From assembly GCA_032119795.1 (NCBI GenBank), contig JAUMFO010000025.1, forward strand, positions 186,001-250,000: 64,000 nucleotides of DNA, in the 5' to 3' direction. Origin of the DNA: JAGIBJ01 sp032119795 (GTDB lineage Bacteria > Actinomycetota > Thermoleophilia > Solirubrobacterales > Solirubrobacteraceae). The translations under genes were made by a program, and so were the position numbers. The first letter of the stretch is position 1; each line of letters starts with the position of its first letter. Under the pieces are notes generated by a model. That model did not search any database, had not been told where the DNA came from, and saw only the letters and a program-made list of their open reading frames with translations. Positions 32,684 to 40,761 of the stretch are shown here, one piece after another.

Positions 32684-33739
32684 TCAGTTCGGCTTGCGAT
32701 CCGTATCGCGTGACGGCTGGACCCGCTTGGGCTCGCCCGGCATCTTCGGGTAGTCCGGCGGGTACGGCATGTCGCCCGACTCGTCGCGCGCGTACATCTC
32801 CAGGAGCGGCGTGAGGTCATGGGCGACCTCGTTGATCGAGGCGTGCACGTCGCCGCGCTCAGCAAAACGCGCCGGCACCGTGGCGACGGTGAACATCTCC
32901 GGCGTCACGTCCGGCAGCTCGTCCCACACGACGGGCGTTGAGACCGTGCCACCCGGTTTGGGACGGATCGAATAGGCGGAGGCGATCGTGCGGTCGCGCG
33001 CGTTCTGGTTGTAGTCGATGAAGATCTGCTCGCCGCGCTCCTCCTTCCACCACTTCGTCGTCACGTCGTCCGGGCGGCGGCGCTCGAGTTCGCGACCGAA
33101 CGCGATCGCGGCGTGGCGCATGTCGGTGAACGTCCACTTCGGCTCGACCCGCACGTAGATGTGGATGCCGCGGCCTCCGCTCGTCTTCGGATAGCCGACG
33201 TAGCCGAGCTCGCCCAGGAGCGTCCGGGCCTCGGCGGCGATGGCGACCGCATCGGAGAAGTCGGTCCCGGGCTGCGGATCGAGGTCGATGCGCAGCTCGT
33301 CGGGATGATCGACGTCGGCGCGGCGCACCGGCCACGGGTGAAAGGTCAGCGTGCCCATATGCGCGCACCACGCCACGACCGCCAGCTCGGTCGGGCATAT
33401 CTCGTCGGCGTGGCGGCCCGACGGGAACTGAATCCGCGCCGTCTCCACGTAGTCGGGCGCACCTTTGGGTACGCGCTTTTGGTAGAAGGCGTCGCCCCCG
33501 CCGCGCTCGCGCGTCGACAGCACGATGCCGTCATGGACGCCTTTGGGCCAGCGCTCCAAGGTCGTCGGGCGCTGGTCGAGCGCCCGCATGATCCCGTCGC
33601 CCACGGCCACGTAGTACTTGGCGATCTCGCCTTTGGTGATCTCGGCGGTCGTCGCGGTCGCCGGGAAGATCACGCGATCGGCGCTCGACACGCGCACCGT
33701 CCGCTCGCCAACCTCGAGATGCAGCTCCTTGCCCGCCAT
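32684..33739 (-). CDS. LigD-type DNA/RNA polymerase (PolDom), stand-alone
   Basis: 351 residues. Primase-polymerase (AEP) features of the LigD polymerase domain are clear: SADRVIFPATATTAEITKGEIAKYY at the N-terminus, ERGGGDAFYQKRVPKGAPDYVET, the metal-binding Asp pair in ELRIDLDPQPG (about 150), SGGRGIHIYVRVEP with the catalytic His, and KWWKEERGEQIFIDYNQNARDRTIASAYSIRP. In bacterial non-homologous end joining this domain fills gaps with ribonucleotides. No ligase or nuclease domain is fused and no Ku gene is in the window. It may work with a ligase encoded elsewhere. It has a low-complexity C-terminal tail. Confidence 0.92.
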   Translation of the reverse strand: MAGKELHLEVGERTVRVSSADRVIFPATATTAEITKGEIAKYYVAVGDGIMRALDQRPTTLERWPKGVHDGIVLSTRERGGGDAFYQKRVPKGAPDYVETARIQFPSGRHADEICPTELAVVAWCAHMGTLTFHPWPVRRADVDHPDELRIDLDPQPGTDFSDAVAIAAEARTLLGELGYVGYPKTSGGRGIHIYVRVEPKWTFTDMRHAAIAFGRELERRRPDDVTTKWWKEERGEQIFIDYNQNARDRTIASAYSIRPKPGGTVSTPVVWDELPDVTPEMFTVATVPARFAERGDVHASINEVAHDLTPLLEMYARDESGDMPYPPDYPKMPGEPKRVQPSRDTDRKPN

Positions 33740-33781
33740 GCCGGTTGGTTCGGGACGGGCGGCCGAAAGCCTGCCGGGGCG

Positions 33782-35134
33782 CTAGCGGCCGGCGCGCGTC
33801 GGCGAACCGGGGCGGCTGCGCGAGCGAGCAAAGCGCCGCAGCGGCGGGCCCGCCGGCTCGGGGCGGGCGCCGTGGTGCTCCGCCGAGCGACGCTGGGGCG
33901 CCACCGCAGCCTCGCGCCAGCGCGCTGCGGCGTCGGCTGGTGGCTCCGGCCAGGCGCCAGCGAGCTCGTCCATCAGCCGCAGCGTCACGCCGGGCCGCTC
34001 CGCGCTGATTCCGGCAACCATCCGCCCAAGTTCGTCGTGCAGACTGAACGCCCCGCGCAGCGCCTCGGGGTCGCCGTCGGCCACGCGGTGCTCGGCCGAC
34101 GGCGCCGGCGAGCCGACGAGGTGCAACCGCATTCCCCACTGCTCGGTCCAGCCCCAAGGGATCGGCGTGAAGGCCGTCGCGCTGTCGCGACCGACGAGAA
34201 GGGCGTCGGCGGCATGCTGGGCCATCAGCGTCGTGGTGACCCACTGCTCCACGCGCCGAGACGCGCCGCCGAAGCGCAGGTTTGGCCAACGCGCGCAGTC
34301 ACCGCACGCGACGATGTCATCGGCGCCGAGCGCGTGGAGCGTGGGCTCGCAGGCCACGCCACGCTCAACGTCGAGCCCCGTCCCGATCAGCCAGTCGGTC
34401 TCCGGCACCGCGCCGATCGCGACGAGCGCCGCGTCGGCCCGCACGATGGTGCCGTCGGTGAGGTTGGCGACCACGCCGCGCGTGCCCCACTCCACGCCCG
34501 CGATCCCGGTTGCGGTGCGCACGTCGACGCCCCGCCCGCGGTGCAGCGTCGTCAGCGCGGCCCCGACGCGCGGCCCGGCCACCTCCGACAGCAACGTCGG
34601 CATCGGGTCGATCAGCGTCACGGCGACGCCCTGGGATCGAAGCGCCCAAGCCGACTCCGTCCCCACGAGTCCGCCGCCGACGATCAGCACGTGGCGAGCG
34701 CGGCGCGCCGCCATGCGCAGACGCAGCGCGTCATCAACCGTGCGCAGGGTGTGGACCAGACCGGGGTCGAGCGCGTCGAACGCCGGGAGGGTGCGGGCAC
34801 GCAGGCCGGTCGCGATGATCAGGCCGTCGTAGGGGAGCTCGCGGCCGTTGGAAAGCCGAACGCGCCGGAGCGCGCGATCCAGCCCGACCGCGCGGACGCC
34901 GTGGATCCACCGGGCTCGGGCCGGCATGCGGGCCTGTAGCGCGAGGTCCCGTGGCGCCACGCGCCCGGTGAGCACGCCGTCCGAGAGCGCCGGCCGGCGG
35001 TAGGGCCGGTGCGGCTCGGCACTGATGAGGTCGACCTGCCCGCGAAAGTCCCGCTCAGCCAGTCGCTCGGCAGCGCGTACCGCGGCAAGGCCGCCGCCAA
35101 CGATCACGATGCGCCGCAGCCCGACCACCGTCAT
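33782..35134 (-). CDS. FAD-dependent NAD(P)H oxidoreductase (ferredoxin reductase-like)
   Basis: 450 residues. Two dinucleotide folds are seen: RIVIVGGGLAAVRAAERLAER (FAD, about 8-28) and HVLIVGGGLVGTESAWALRSQG (NAD(P), about 150-170). ADDIVACGDCARWPN is the second FAD motif and is followed by a C-terminal dimer domain. This is the rubredoxin/putidaredoxin-reductase-like group that reduces small ferredoxins. The gene for such a ferredoxin overlaps it by four bases upstream, so it is the NAD(P)H-linked end of the redox chain in this five-gene cluster. The last 45 residues are an unusual Arg/Pro-rich tail (PLRRFARSRSRPGSP), not part of the fold. Longer upstream frames are rejected on this overlap. 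Confidence 0.87.
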   Translation of the reverse strand: MTVVGLRRIVIVGGGLAAVRAAERLAERDFRGQVDLISAEPHRPYRRPALSDGVLTGRVAPRDLALQARMPARARWIHGVRAVGLDRALRRVRLSNGRELPYDGLIIATGLRARTLPAFDALDPGLVHTLRTVDDALRLRMAARRARHVLIVGGGLVGTESAWALRSQGVAVTLIDPMPTLLSEVAGPRVGAALTTLHRGRGVDVRTATGIAGVEWGTRGVVANLTDGTIVRADAALVAIGAVPETDWLIGTGLDVERGVACEPTLHALGADDIVACGDCARWPNLRFGGASRRVEQWVTTTLMAQHAADALLVGRDSATAFTPIPWGWTEQWGMRLHLVGSPAPSAEHRVADGDPEALRGAFSLHDELGRMVAGISAERPGVTLRLMDELAGAWPEPPADAAARWREAAVAPQRRSAEHHGARPEPAGPPLRRFARSRSRPGSPTRAGR

Positions 35135-35328
35135 GGCTTGGGCATGCGGATGGCTTGCGTCGGGCACAGGCGCGCCGCCTGCCGAGCCTTCTCGACGGCG
35201 GCCTCGTCGTCGCGCGCCGTCACCTGGATGCGTCCGTCGGCCGCGACGGTGAACGCCTCTGGTGCCACGGCCAGGCACAGCCCGTGGCGGCGACAGACCC
35301 GGTGCTCGATGGCGGGGCCGGTCGTCAC
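35131..35328 (-). CDS. CxxHxxC-type small ferredoxin
   Basis: 65 residues from a GTG that overlaps the upstream membrane protein stop (GTGA). The cluster ligands are VCRRHGLCLAVAPEAF and later RLCPTQAI, giving Cys-x2-His-x2-Cys and a distant Cys-Pro. The His in place of the second Cys is the pattern of actinobacterial P450-partner ferredoxins, which hold a 3Fe-4S or an unusual 4Fe-4S cluster. It is cytoplasmic and would pass electrons from the FAD reductase (four-base overlap downstream) to a partner, here most simply the heme membrane protein upstream. No P450 gene is in the window. Confidence 0.87.
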   Translation of the reverse strand: MTTGPAIEHRVCRRHGLCLAVAPEAFTVAADGRIQVTARDDEAAVEKARQAARLCPTQAIRMPKP

Positions 35329-35918
35329 GGCTCGAGCTCCACGATCCGCGCCGCCCGGCCCGGCGCCGGATGAAAGTCGCCCGTGCCACGGGCCCGGCGG
35401 TAAGCCGCCAGGGTGACGACCGCGACCGTCGCCAGCACCCCGACGCCGGTGATCGCGAGCCGCCCAACCTTGTCTGAGGCTGCGATCACGTGCAGGGCGA
35501 TCATGGCGGCAGCGCCGTAGGCCGCGCGGTGGATCCGCAGCCAGCCGCGGTAGCCGATGGCGGCACGAAAGGGCACCGTCAGCGTGATCGCGACCAGGCC
35601 GAGCCACCCGACGACGCCGGCCGCCACGATCCAGCCGCCAGCCGCAAACGGCACAAACGCCTCCCACCAAGCGATGCCGCCAGCGGCCCGCATGCCGTGC
35701 GCGGCGATATGGGCGCCGATGCCCGCGAGGCCAGCGACCGCGCAGGCCAGGTGCAGCTGCTCCAGTGCGGCCCCGCTGATCCTGGAGCCCCACAGGTCGA
35801 GGGCCGTCGCCATGCCCAGCAGCACGGTGGCCGCAAGGAAGAAGAACCCCGCGTAGCCGAGCAGCGAGGCGAGGCGCAGGCCCTCACTCACGTTGCTCGC
35901 TGCCAGCTCGGTGACCAT
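35325..35918 (-). CDS. Heme-b-type membrane protein (ferric reductase-like)
   Basis: 197 residues with about five hydrophobic helices. Conserved-looking His residues lie within or at the ends of helices: LEQLHLACAVAGLAG, GIGAHIAAHG, GWLRIHRAAYGAAAMIALHVIAAS. This spacing is like the bis-His heme-binding core of ferric reductase/MsrQ-type transmembrane domains, which carry electrons across the membrane. It starts 12 bases after the stop of the His-rich secreted protein A and overlaps the ferredoxin gene by four bases. In the cluster it is the only component able to pass electrons from the cytoplasmic ferredoxin to the outside. An alternative start at GTG 35915 differs by one codon. Confidence 0.75.
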   Translation of the reverse strand: MVTELAASNVSEGLRLASLLGYAGFFFLAATVLLGMATALDLWGSRISGAALEQLHLACAVAGLAGIGAHIAAHGMRAAGGIAWWEAFVPFAAGGWIVAAGVVGWLGLVAITLTVPFRAAIGYRGWLRIHRAAYGAAAMIALHVIAASDKVGRLAITGVGVLATVAVVTLAAYRRARGTGDFHPAPGRAARIVELEP

Positions 35919-35930
35919 CGCTCCCGCGGC

Positions 35931-37838
35931 CTAGTGCTGGTGTTCGGGGGTCGTCGGCACCGGCGTCTCGGCGCCGGAGCCCGCGTGGACGTGGTCGGCA
36001 AAGAAGGCCGTGACGGCCGGATCGCAGATCACGAGCTCGGGGTTCTGGGGGTCGGCGGGCGTCGCTTGCTCGGAGCCCGTCGCCGTGAGGTGCACGCCGC
36101 CCGAGCACTCCTCGGCGTCATGGTGCGCCGAGATCGAGAAGTTGAATCGCTTCAGCTCGTCGGGCGACTTCAGGTAGCCGTTGATCGCATGCGTCGTCGT
36201 GTTCTTGGTGAAGGAGACGACCCACGCGCCAGTCGTGCCCGTGAATCCGTCCTTCGTCGTCGCCGTGCCGAAGAGGTGCTCCTCCCCGACGTGGTTCTCA
36301 CCGGGGTGGGTGCCCAGGGCGAACGTCACCGGGCCAGCCGCATGGTCGTGCCCGTGCGCTGGATGCCGGATCGCCAGCGACTCTTGACCGGAGGACCGCG
36401 TTCCCAGGAACCAGTCACGCAGGCTGCGGTCGGCGAAATCGACGCTGAGTTGCACCGCCTCGCCGCCCGGGACGGTCGCCGAAGCCGTGAACTCCACGCC
36501 GCGCTCCGTTGCCGTCGCCGACCCGCCCGTGAAGCTCGCCACGGTTCCCGAGGGCGTCGTGATGCTGCCACGCAACACGCCGTCCTTCTTGATGATCGAC
36601 ACCGGCCAGCTACCGGTTGCACCAGAGAAGCCGTCCTCGGTGAGCATCGTGCCAGCGAGATGGATCTCGCCGCCGGCGTGGGCCTCGCCCGGGTGGTCGC
36701 CGACCTTCATCGCCACCGGACCGGCCGCGACGGTCTGCCCATTCTGCGCCCATGTGAATGCAGAGGACCGGTAGGTCGTCAGTTTGCCGGGGGTGTTCAA
36801 CTCGTCGGTTTGCAGCCCGACCGGATCGGTCACGGCCTTGCCGGTGCCACAGCCGCGGTTGCCAGCTCGACCGGAGCGGACGTTGAGCGTGGTCGTCAGC
36901 CGAGGATTGTCGTGAGCGAACATCCCGAACGGGTTCTCACAGCCAGGCACCACCCAGACATGCATCATGTAGAGCGAGGACGCCGGATCCTTGTAGCCGC
37001 CGCGGCGCTTGCAGGCCGCTTCGGACGTCGCTTCGCTGCCGATCACCATGCGCGTGGCGTTGGGGTAGATCATGCCCAGCACTGGGCTCTTGAGGTAGCA
37101 AAGACCCATGTGCTGGTGCCAGCTGCCGTTCGGCGTGTCAAAGATCCGCGTGTTCATGTCGCGGTCGGTCTCGTAGCCAAACATCGCTCCAACGACGGCG
37201 GCGTTCTTGCCCATTCCGTCATAGAGCAGCGACGGCGGCACGGCTGGGTCGGCCTCGTAGTCCGGGTTCTCCTCGACGCCCTTGAGCACGACGTGGGCAC
37301 CCGACCCAGCGAAGTACGGCGTCCGCATGCCATACCCGGCGCGCTGCGCCATGCCGAGCGTCGGGTACTTGCGCACGGCGGCGAGCACCTGCCGGAGTTG
37401 GCCCTTCAGCGCGTCGCACTGGACGGGATCGGTCATCCCCTGCCACGGGTCGACGAGCGCGTGCCCGTCATGCCCGGTGGCCTGCATCCCCCGCCAGACG
37501 TCGTTGGTGATGAACGCGCCAGCGTTGTAGGCGAGTTTGTCCCAGAAGCTCAGCTTCGAGTAGCCCGGCTCGAACGGCAGGAACTGCTCCGGCCAGCTCG
37601 GTTTGAGGTCGTGCTGCTTCCCGGCCTTGATGGCGTCGTTGTAGGCCTGGGAGTTGAAGCCTAGGTCGCAGCGGTCGACGTCGGCCGGGAGCGGCGAGGT
37701 CGAGCCACCGTGATCGCCGTGGTCGCCCGCGGCAAGTCCGCTGGCTGGCGCGGTGAGCCCAGCGGCGGCCAGGGTCGCCGCAGCCAGCAACGACCGGATC
37801 ATTCGGCGAGAGCTGCGATGGGACGGCGCAGGATGCAT
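35931..37838 (-). CDS. Secreted His-rich protein A, unknown family
   Basis: 635 residues. A signal peptide (about 1-37) is followed by GDHGDHGGS and DRCDLGFNSQAYNDA. The main domain (about 45-330) has LVDPWQGMTDPVQCDALK, PYFAGSGAHV, WHQHMGLCYL and MMHVWVVPGCENPFGMFAHD, all with His, Cys and Trp placed as possible metal ligands. The C-terminal half has two copies of a repeat with HPGEAHAGGEIHLAG and HPGENHVGEEHLFG, followed by TxDGFxGxxGxWxVS. I do not recognise the family. It is 45-50% alike by eye to the next upstream gene. AAAGGA lies five bases before ATG 37838. It heads directly into the heme membrane protein gene, so a metal or redox role outside the cell is inferred. Confidence 0.75.
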   Translation of the reverse strand: MHPAPSHRSSRRMIRSLLAAATLAAAGLTAPASGLAAGDHGDHGGSTSPLPADVDRCDLGFNSQAYNDAIKAGKQHDLKPSWPEQFLPFEPGYSKLSFWDKLAYNAGAFITNDVWRGMQATGHDGHALVDPWQGMTDPVQCDALKGQLRQVLAAVRKYPTLGMAQRAGYGMRTPYFAGSGAHVVLKGVEENPDYEADPAVPPSLLYDGMGKNAAVVGAMFGYETDRDMNTRIFDTPNGSWHQHMGLCYLKSPVLGMIYPNATRMVIGSEATSEAACKRRGGYKDPASSLYMMHVWVVPGCENPFGMFAHDNPRLTTTLNVRSGRAGNRGCGTGKAVTDPVGLQTDELNTPGKLTTYRSSAFTWAQNGQTVAAGPVAMKVGDHPGEAHAGGEIHLAGTMLTEDGFSGATGSWPVSIIKKDGVLRGSITTPSGTVASFTGGSATATERGVEFTASATVPGGEAVQLSVDFADRSLRDWFLGTRSSGQESLAIRHPAHGHDHAAGPVTFALGTHPGENHVGEEHLFGTATTKDGFTGTTGAWVVSFTKNTTTHAINGYLKSPDELKRFNFSISAHHDAEECSGGVHLTATGSEQATPADPQNPELVICDPAVTAFFADHVHAGSGAETPVPTTPEHQH

Positions 37839-37918
37839 GGGTGGTCCTTTGGGATCGACCGCTCGATCGCGTGCCCGCACCTGAATCGGCGCGGGCACGC
37901 GACCTGGAGGGCGTTCGG

Positions 37919-39859
37919 TCAGTGCGAGTGGTCGTGACCGTCGGGCGTCGTCGGCGCAGGTGTCGTCGGCAGCGGCGTCGTTGGCGCGGGGGTCGTCGGG
38001 GTCGGCCCGCCGTGGTCATGGCTGGCGAAGAACGCCGTTACCGCCGGGTCGCAGATCACGAGCTCGGGGTTCTGCGGGTCGGTCGGCGTCAGCACCTCGG
38101 CACCAGTCGCGTTGATGTGGACGCCACCAGTGCACTCGGTCGCGTCGTGGTGACTGTCCACGCGGAAGTTGAACGTCTTCGCCCCACTCGGGTTCTTGAT
38201 GTAGCCCGTGATCGCGTTCGTCGTCGTGTCCTTCAGGAACGAGACCACCCAGGTGCCGGCGTCGCCGGTGAAGCCGTCCTTGGTCGTCGCCGAGCCAAAC
38301 AGGTGCTCGGTGCCGACGTGGTTCTCGCCCGGGTGTGAGGCAAACGTGTACGTCACCGGGCCGGCGGCGTGGTCATGCCCGTGGGCCGGATGGTGGATCG
38401 CCATGGTCGAGGCCTCGCTGGCTGGCGGGCTGAGGAACCAGGGGCGCAGCGCCGGGTCGGCGAACTGCAGGACCAGCTGCACGGTCACGCCGGCCGGGGT
38501 GGTGGCGGTGGCGGTGAGCGACACCCCCTTGTCCGTCTTTGCGGCGGTGCCCTCGGCAAAGGTGGCGACCGTACCCGTGGGCGTCGTCACGGTGCCGTGG
38601 ATGGTGCCGTCCAGCTCGCGCAGGATCGACACAGGCCACGAGCCGGACGGGCCGTTGAAGCCGTCCTCGGTCTTCAGTACACCGGAGAGGTGCTCCTCGC
38701 CGTCGGCGTGCGCCGCGCCCGGATGAGTTGAGATCTCAGCAGCAACCGGGCCACTCGCCGAGCCGGTCGGCTCGGTCCAGGAGAGCTGCGACGAGCGGTA
38801 GCTGGAGAGCTTGCCGGGAACGTTCAGCTCGTTCGTCTCAAAGCCCGTCAGCGGCGCCGTCGGTGCGAGGCCTGAGCCGCAGCCGGTCTTCGGCTTGGTG
38901 TTCATGTAGTTGCGGTAGGTGAGGTACGGCAGGTCGTGGGAGTACACGCCGTAGTTGCTGGAGCACCCCGGGACGACCCACATGTGCATCATCCACAGCG
39001 AGGCCATCTCCTCGACTTGGCCCTTCCAGATGTCCTTGCACCAGGTCTTCGTCGACGCTTCTCCGCCGATGACGACCTTCGTGCCGGGCTGCAGACCGAC
39101 GCGCTCGAGCTGCTTCTGGTCGGAGGTCCAGCAGAGGCCCTTGTGCTGGTGCCAGACGTCGTTGGCGCCCGGCGTCATGCTGGTCGGTGCGGTGTCGCTC
39201 ATGACCGAGTACATCGCGCCAACGACGTTGGCCTCAGGGCCGTTGCCGTCGTAGATCAGCACCTCGGGCTTGCCGGGCTCGATCTTGTCGTCGTAGTCCT
39301 CCCACTTGCCGATGTGCGCGCCGGCGCCGGCGAACCACGGGGTGATGAACTCAAACCCGTCGGCGAAGGCGTCCTTGAGCTTGGGGTACTTGGCCGCGTA
39401 GGCCCGGGTGTCGCCCAGGAGCTTCTTGAGCTTGTCGCACTGGACGGGATCGGTCATGCCCTTCCACGGATCCACGAGCGAGTGGTCGAGGTGGCCCATC
39501 TTCTTGCGGCCGTTGTACATCTCTTCGCTGGCGATCCAGCCGTAGGTCGCGCGACCCAAGCTAAAGCCGCCCGGCTGGAACATCTGCTGCAGCGTCATCG
39601 GCTGCATGAAGACGCTCCGGAAGCGACGGCCGTTGTAGAGCGGATCGTTGATCTTGCCCTGACGGATGATGTCGTTGTAGGCCTTCGTGTTGAAGCCCAG
39701 GTCGCAGCGGTCGGCGTCGGCCGCGAGCGGGCCGCTCCCGCCACCGTGATCGTGCGAGGCATCAGCCCACGCGGGGCTGGCCGAGAGCGCAAACGCGCTC
39801 AGGAGCGCGGCAATGAACGCAGCCGTAGCTGCGGCCACGGGACGTGACCTCAGGGACAT
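37919..39859 (-). CDS. Secreted His-rich protein B, paralogue of protein A
   Basis: 646 residues. Signal peptide (about 1-32, ending ASPAWA), then DASHDHGGGSGPLAADADRC. It shares with protein A the blocks LVDPWKGMTDPVQCDKLK, PWFAGAGAHI, VWHQHKGLCW and MMHMWVVPGCSSNYGVYSHD, and two C-terminal repeats with HPGAAHADGEEHLSG and HPGENHVGTEHLFG. The C-terminus is a Thr/Pro linker ending DGHDHSH. The paired, conserved His/Cys/Trp positions suggest metal binding rather than structure alone. GGAGGA stands seven bases before ATG 39859. It is the first gene of the minus-strand five-gene run; 80 bases separate it from protein A, so both are probably on one transcript. Confidence 0.75.
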   Translation of the reverse strand: MSLRSRPVAAATAAFIAALLSAFALSASPAWADASHDHGGGSGPLAADADRCDLGFNTKAYNDIIRQGKINDPLYNGRRFRSVFMQPMTLQQMFQPGGFSLGRATYGWIASEEMYNGRKKMGHLDHSLVDPWKGMTDPVQCDKLKKLLGDTRAYAAKYPKLKDAFADGFEFITPWFAGAGAHIGKWEDYDDKIEPGKPEVLIYDGNGPEANVVGAMYSVMSDTAPTSMTPGANDVWHQHKGLCWTSDQKQLERVGLQPGTKVVIGGEASTKTWCKDIWKGQVEEMASLWMMHMWVVPGCSSNYGVYSHDLPYLTYRNYMNTKPKTGCGSGLAPTAPLTGFETNELNVPGKLSSYRSSQLSWTEPTGSASGPVAAEISTHPGAAHADGEEHLSGVLKTEDGFNGPSGSWPVSILRELDGTIHGTVTTPTGTVATFAEGTAAKTDKGVSLTATATTPAGVTVQLVLQFADPALRPWFLSPPASEASTMAIHHPAHGHDHAAGPVTYTFASHPGENHVGTEHLFGSATTKDGFTGDAGTWVVSFLKDTTTNAITGYIKNPSGAKTFNFRVDSHHDATECTGGVHINATGAEVLTPTDPQNPELVICDPAVTAFFASHDHGGPTPTTPAPTTPLPTTPAPTTPDGHDHSH

Positions 39860-40041
39860 GGGGACTTCCTCCTGCAGCCAGCAGTCCCAATGGACAAGGT
39901 GGGTGACGGACCACCGACTGAGTCCGTGACTCTACGCACAGTTGCCGAGACCGGCAAGCACGATTACCAGATGGTGAGCGAAGTTCACCCCGTCGAAACG
40001 CCGATTTGCAGGGGTTTCGCGGATCGCACTACGCTTGAGCG
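39860..40041. other. Divergent intergenic region with leaderless promoter
   Basis: 182 bases upstream of the His-rich protein operon (minus) and a small membrane protein (plus). The plus-strand gene has TACGCT at 40030-40035, six bases before GTG 40042. GTGA at 39973 and TTCAC at 39984 form a weak inverted repeat around GCGAAG that could be a regulator site for the metal cluster. The minus-strand promoter is not obvious. Confidence 0.45.
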
Positions 40042-40260
40042 GTGTACAGCCTACCTGGCATGCGACGGCGCCTCGTGCTCTTCGCGACCGCAATGATCAC
40101 GCTGCAGATGGTGGCGTACTCGCTCTCAGAGCGTGACGGCCTGGGGTTCTGGGGCGCGCTGGCGCTGTCGGTCGTCGTCGTGGCGACCGTGCTGCCGTTC
40201 TACGCCTTCCTCACCGCCGCACGGTGGAAGCGCGAAGGGCGCTTCGACCACGAGGCGTGA
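40042..40260 (+). CDS. Small membrane protein
   Basis: 72 residues from GTG 40042. Two hydrophobic helices are predicted (about 9-25, RLVLFATAMITLQMVAYSL, and about 34-58, FWGALALSVVVVATVLPFYAFL) with a short loop SERDGLGF, and a charged tail ending RFDHEA. The start lies six bases after a -10 element TACGCT, supporting a leaderless transcript and a real gene. It is divergent from the His-rich protein operon. No family was recognised. Confidence 0.65.
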   Translation: MYSLPGMRRRLVLFATAMITLQMVAYSLSERDGLGFWGALALSVVVVATVLPFYAFLTAARWKREGRFDHEA

Positions 40261-40305
40261 GTGGGCCAGGCGGCCGCAGTCGCGGCAGCCTGGCCCGGCG
40301 ATCAG

Positions 40306-40761
40306 CTAGCTGATCGTGATGCTCTCGATGACCTGGGGAGTGACGGGGCGGTCACGACCGTCGGTGTCGACGAGGCTGATCTTCTCGACGACGTCGTAGC
40401 CGTCGGTGACCTCGCCGAAGACGGTGTGCTTACCGTCGAGCCAGCTGGCGTCTTCGCGCGTGACGATGAAGAACTGCGAGCCGTTCGTGTTCGGGCCGGC
40501 GTTCGCCATGGCCAGAGCGCCGCGGACGACCTTGTGGTCGTTGAACTCGTCCTCGAACTTGTAGCCCGGGCCACCGGTGCCGGTGCCGTCCGGGCAGCCG
40601 CCCTGGATCATGAAGTCGTCGATGATGCGGTGGAACGTCAGGCCGTCGTAGAAGCCCTTGCCAACGAGGTCCTTGAAGTTCTGGACCGTCTTGGGTGCAT
40701 CGGCGTCGAAGAGCTCGAACGTGATGGTGCCAGCGTTGGTGGTGAAAGTGGCGGTGGACAT
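40306..40761 (-). CDS. Peptidyl-prolyl cis-trans isomerase, cyclophilin type
   Basis: 151 residues. Cyclophilin hallmarks are GKGFYDGLTFHRIIDDFMIQGGCPDGTGTGGPGYKFEDEF with the catalytic Arg in FHR, MANAGPNTNGSQFFI and WLDGKHTVFGEV. It speeds proline isomerisation in protein folding; no signal peptide, so cytoplasmic. The protein is compact, without the extra domains of larger family members. It follows the zinc-ribbon membrane protein gene with a one-base overlap (TAATG), and GGAGG stands 11 bases upstream of its ATG. Confidence 0.95.
   Translation of the reverse strand: MSTATFTTNAGTITFELFDADAPKTVQNFKDLVGKGFYDGLTFHRIIDDFMIQGGCPDGTGTGGPGYKFEDEFNDHKVVRGALAMANAGPNTNGSQFFIVTREDASWLDGKHTVFGEVTDGYDVVEKISLVDTDGRDRPVTPQVIESITIS

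Noticed and set aside
33113..34939. 608-codon plus-strand frame
   Set aside because: Shadow of the polymerase and FAD reductase genes, Arg/Ala-rich and without start signals.
35131..35334. Cytochrome P450 partner for the CxxHxxC ferredoxin
   Set aside because: No P450 heme-binding motif (FxxGxxxCxG) was found anywhere in the window, so the ferredoxin cannot be tied to a local P450.
35490..37664. 724-codon plus-strand frame
   Set aside because: Shadow of the heme membrane protein and His-rich protein A; no coherent domain.
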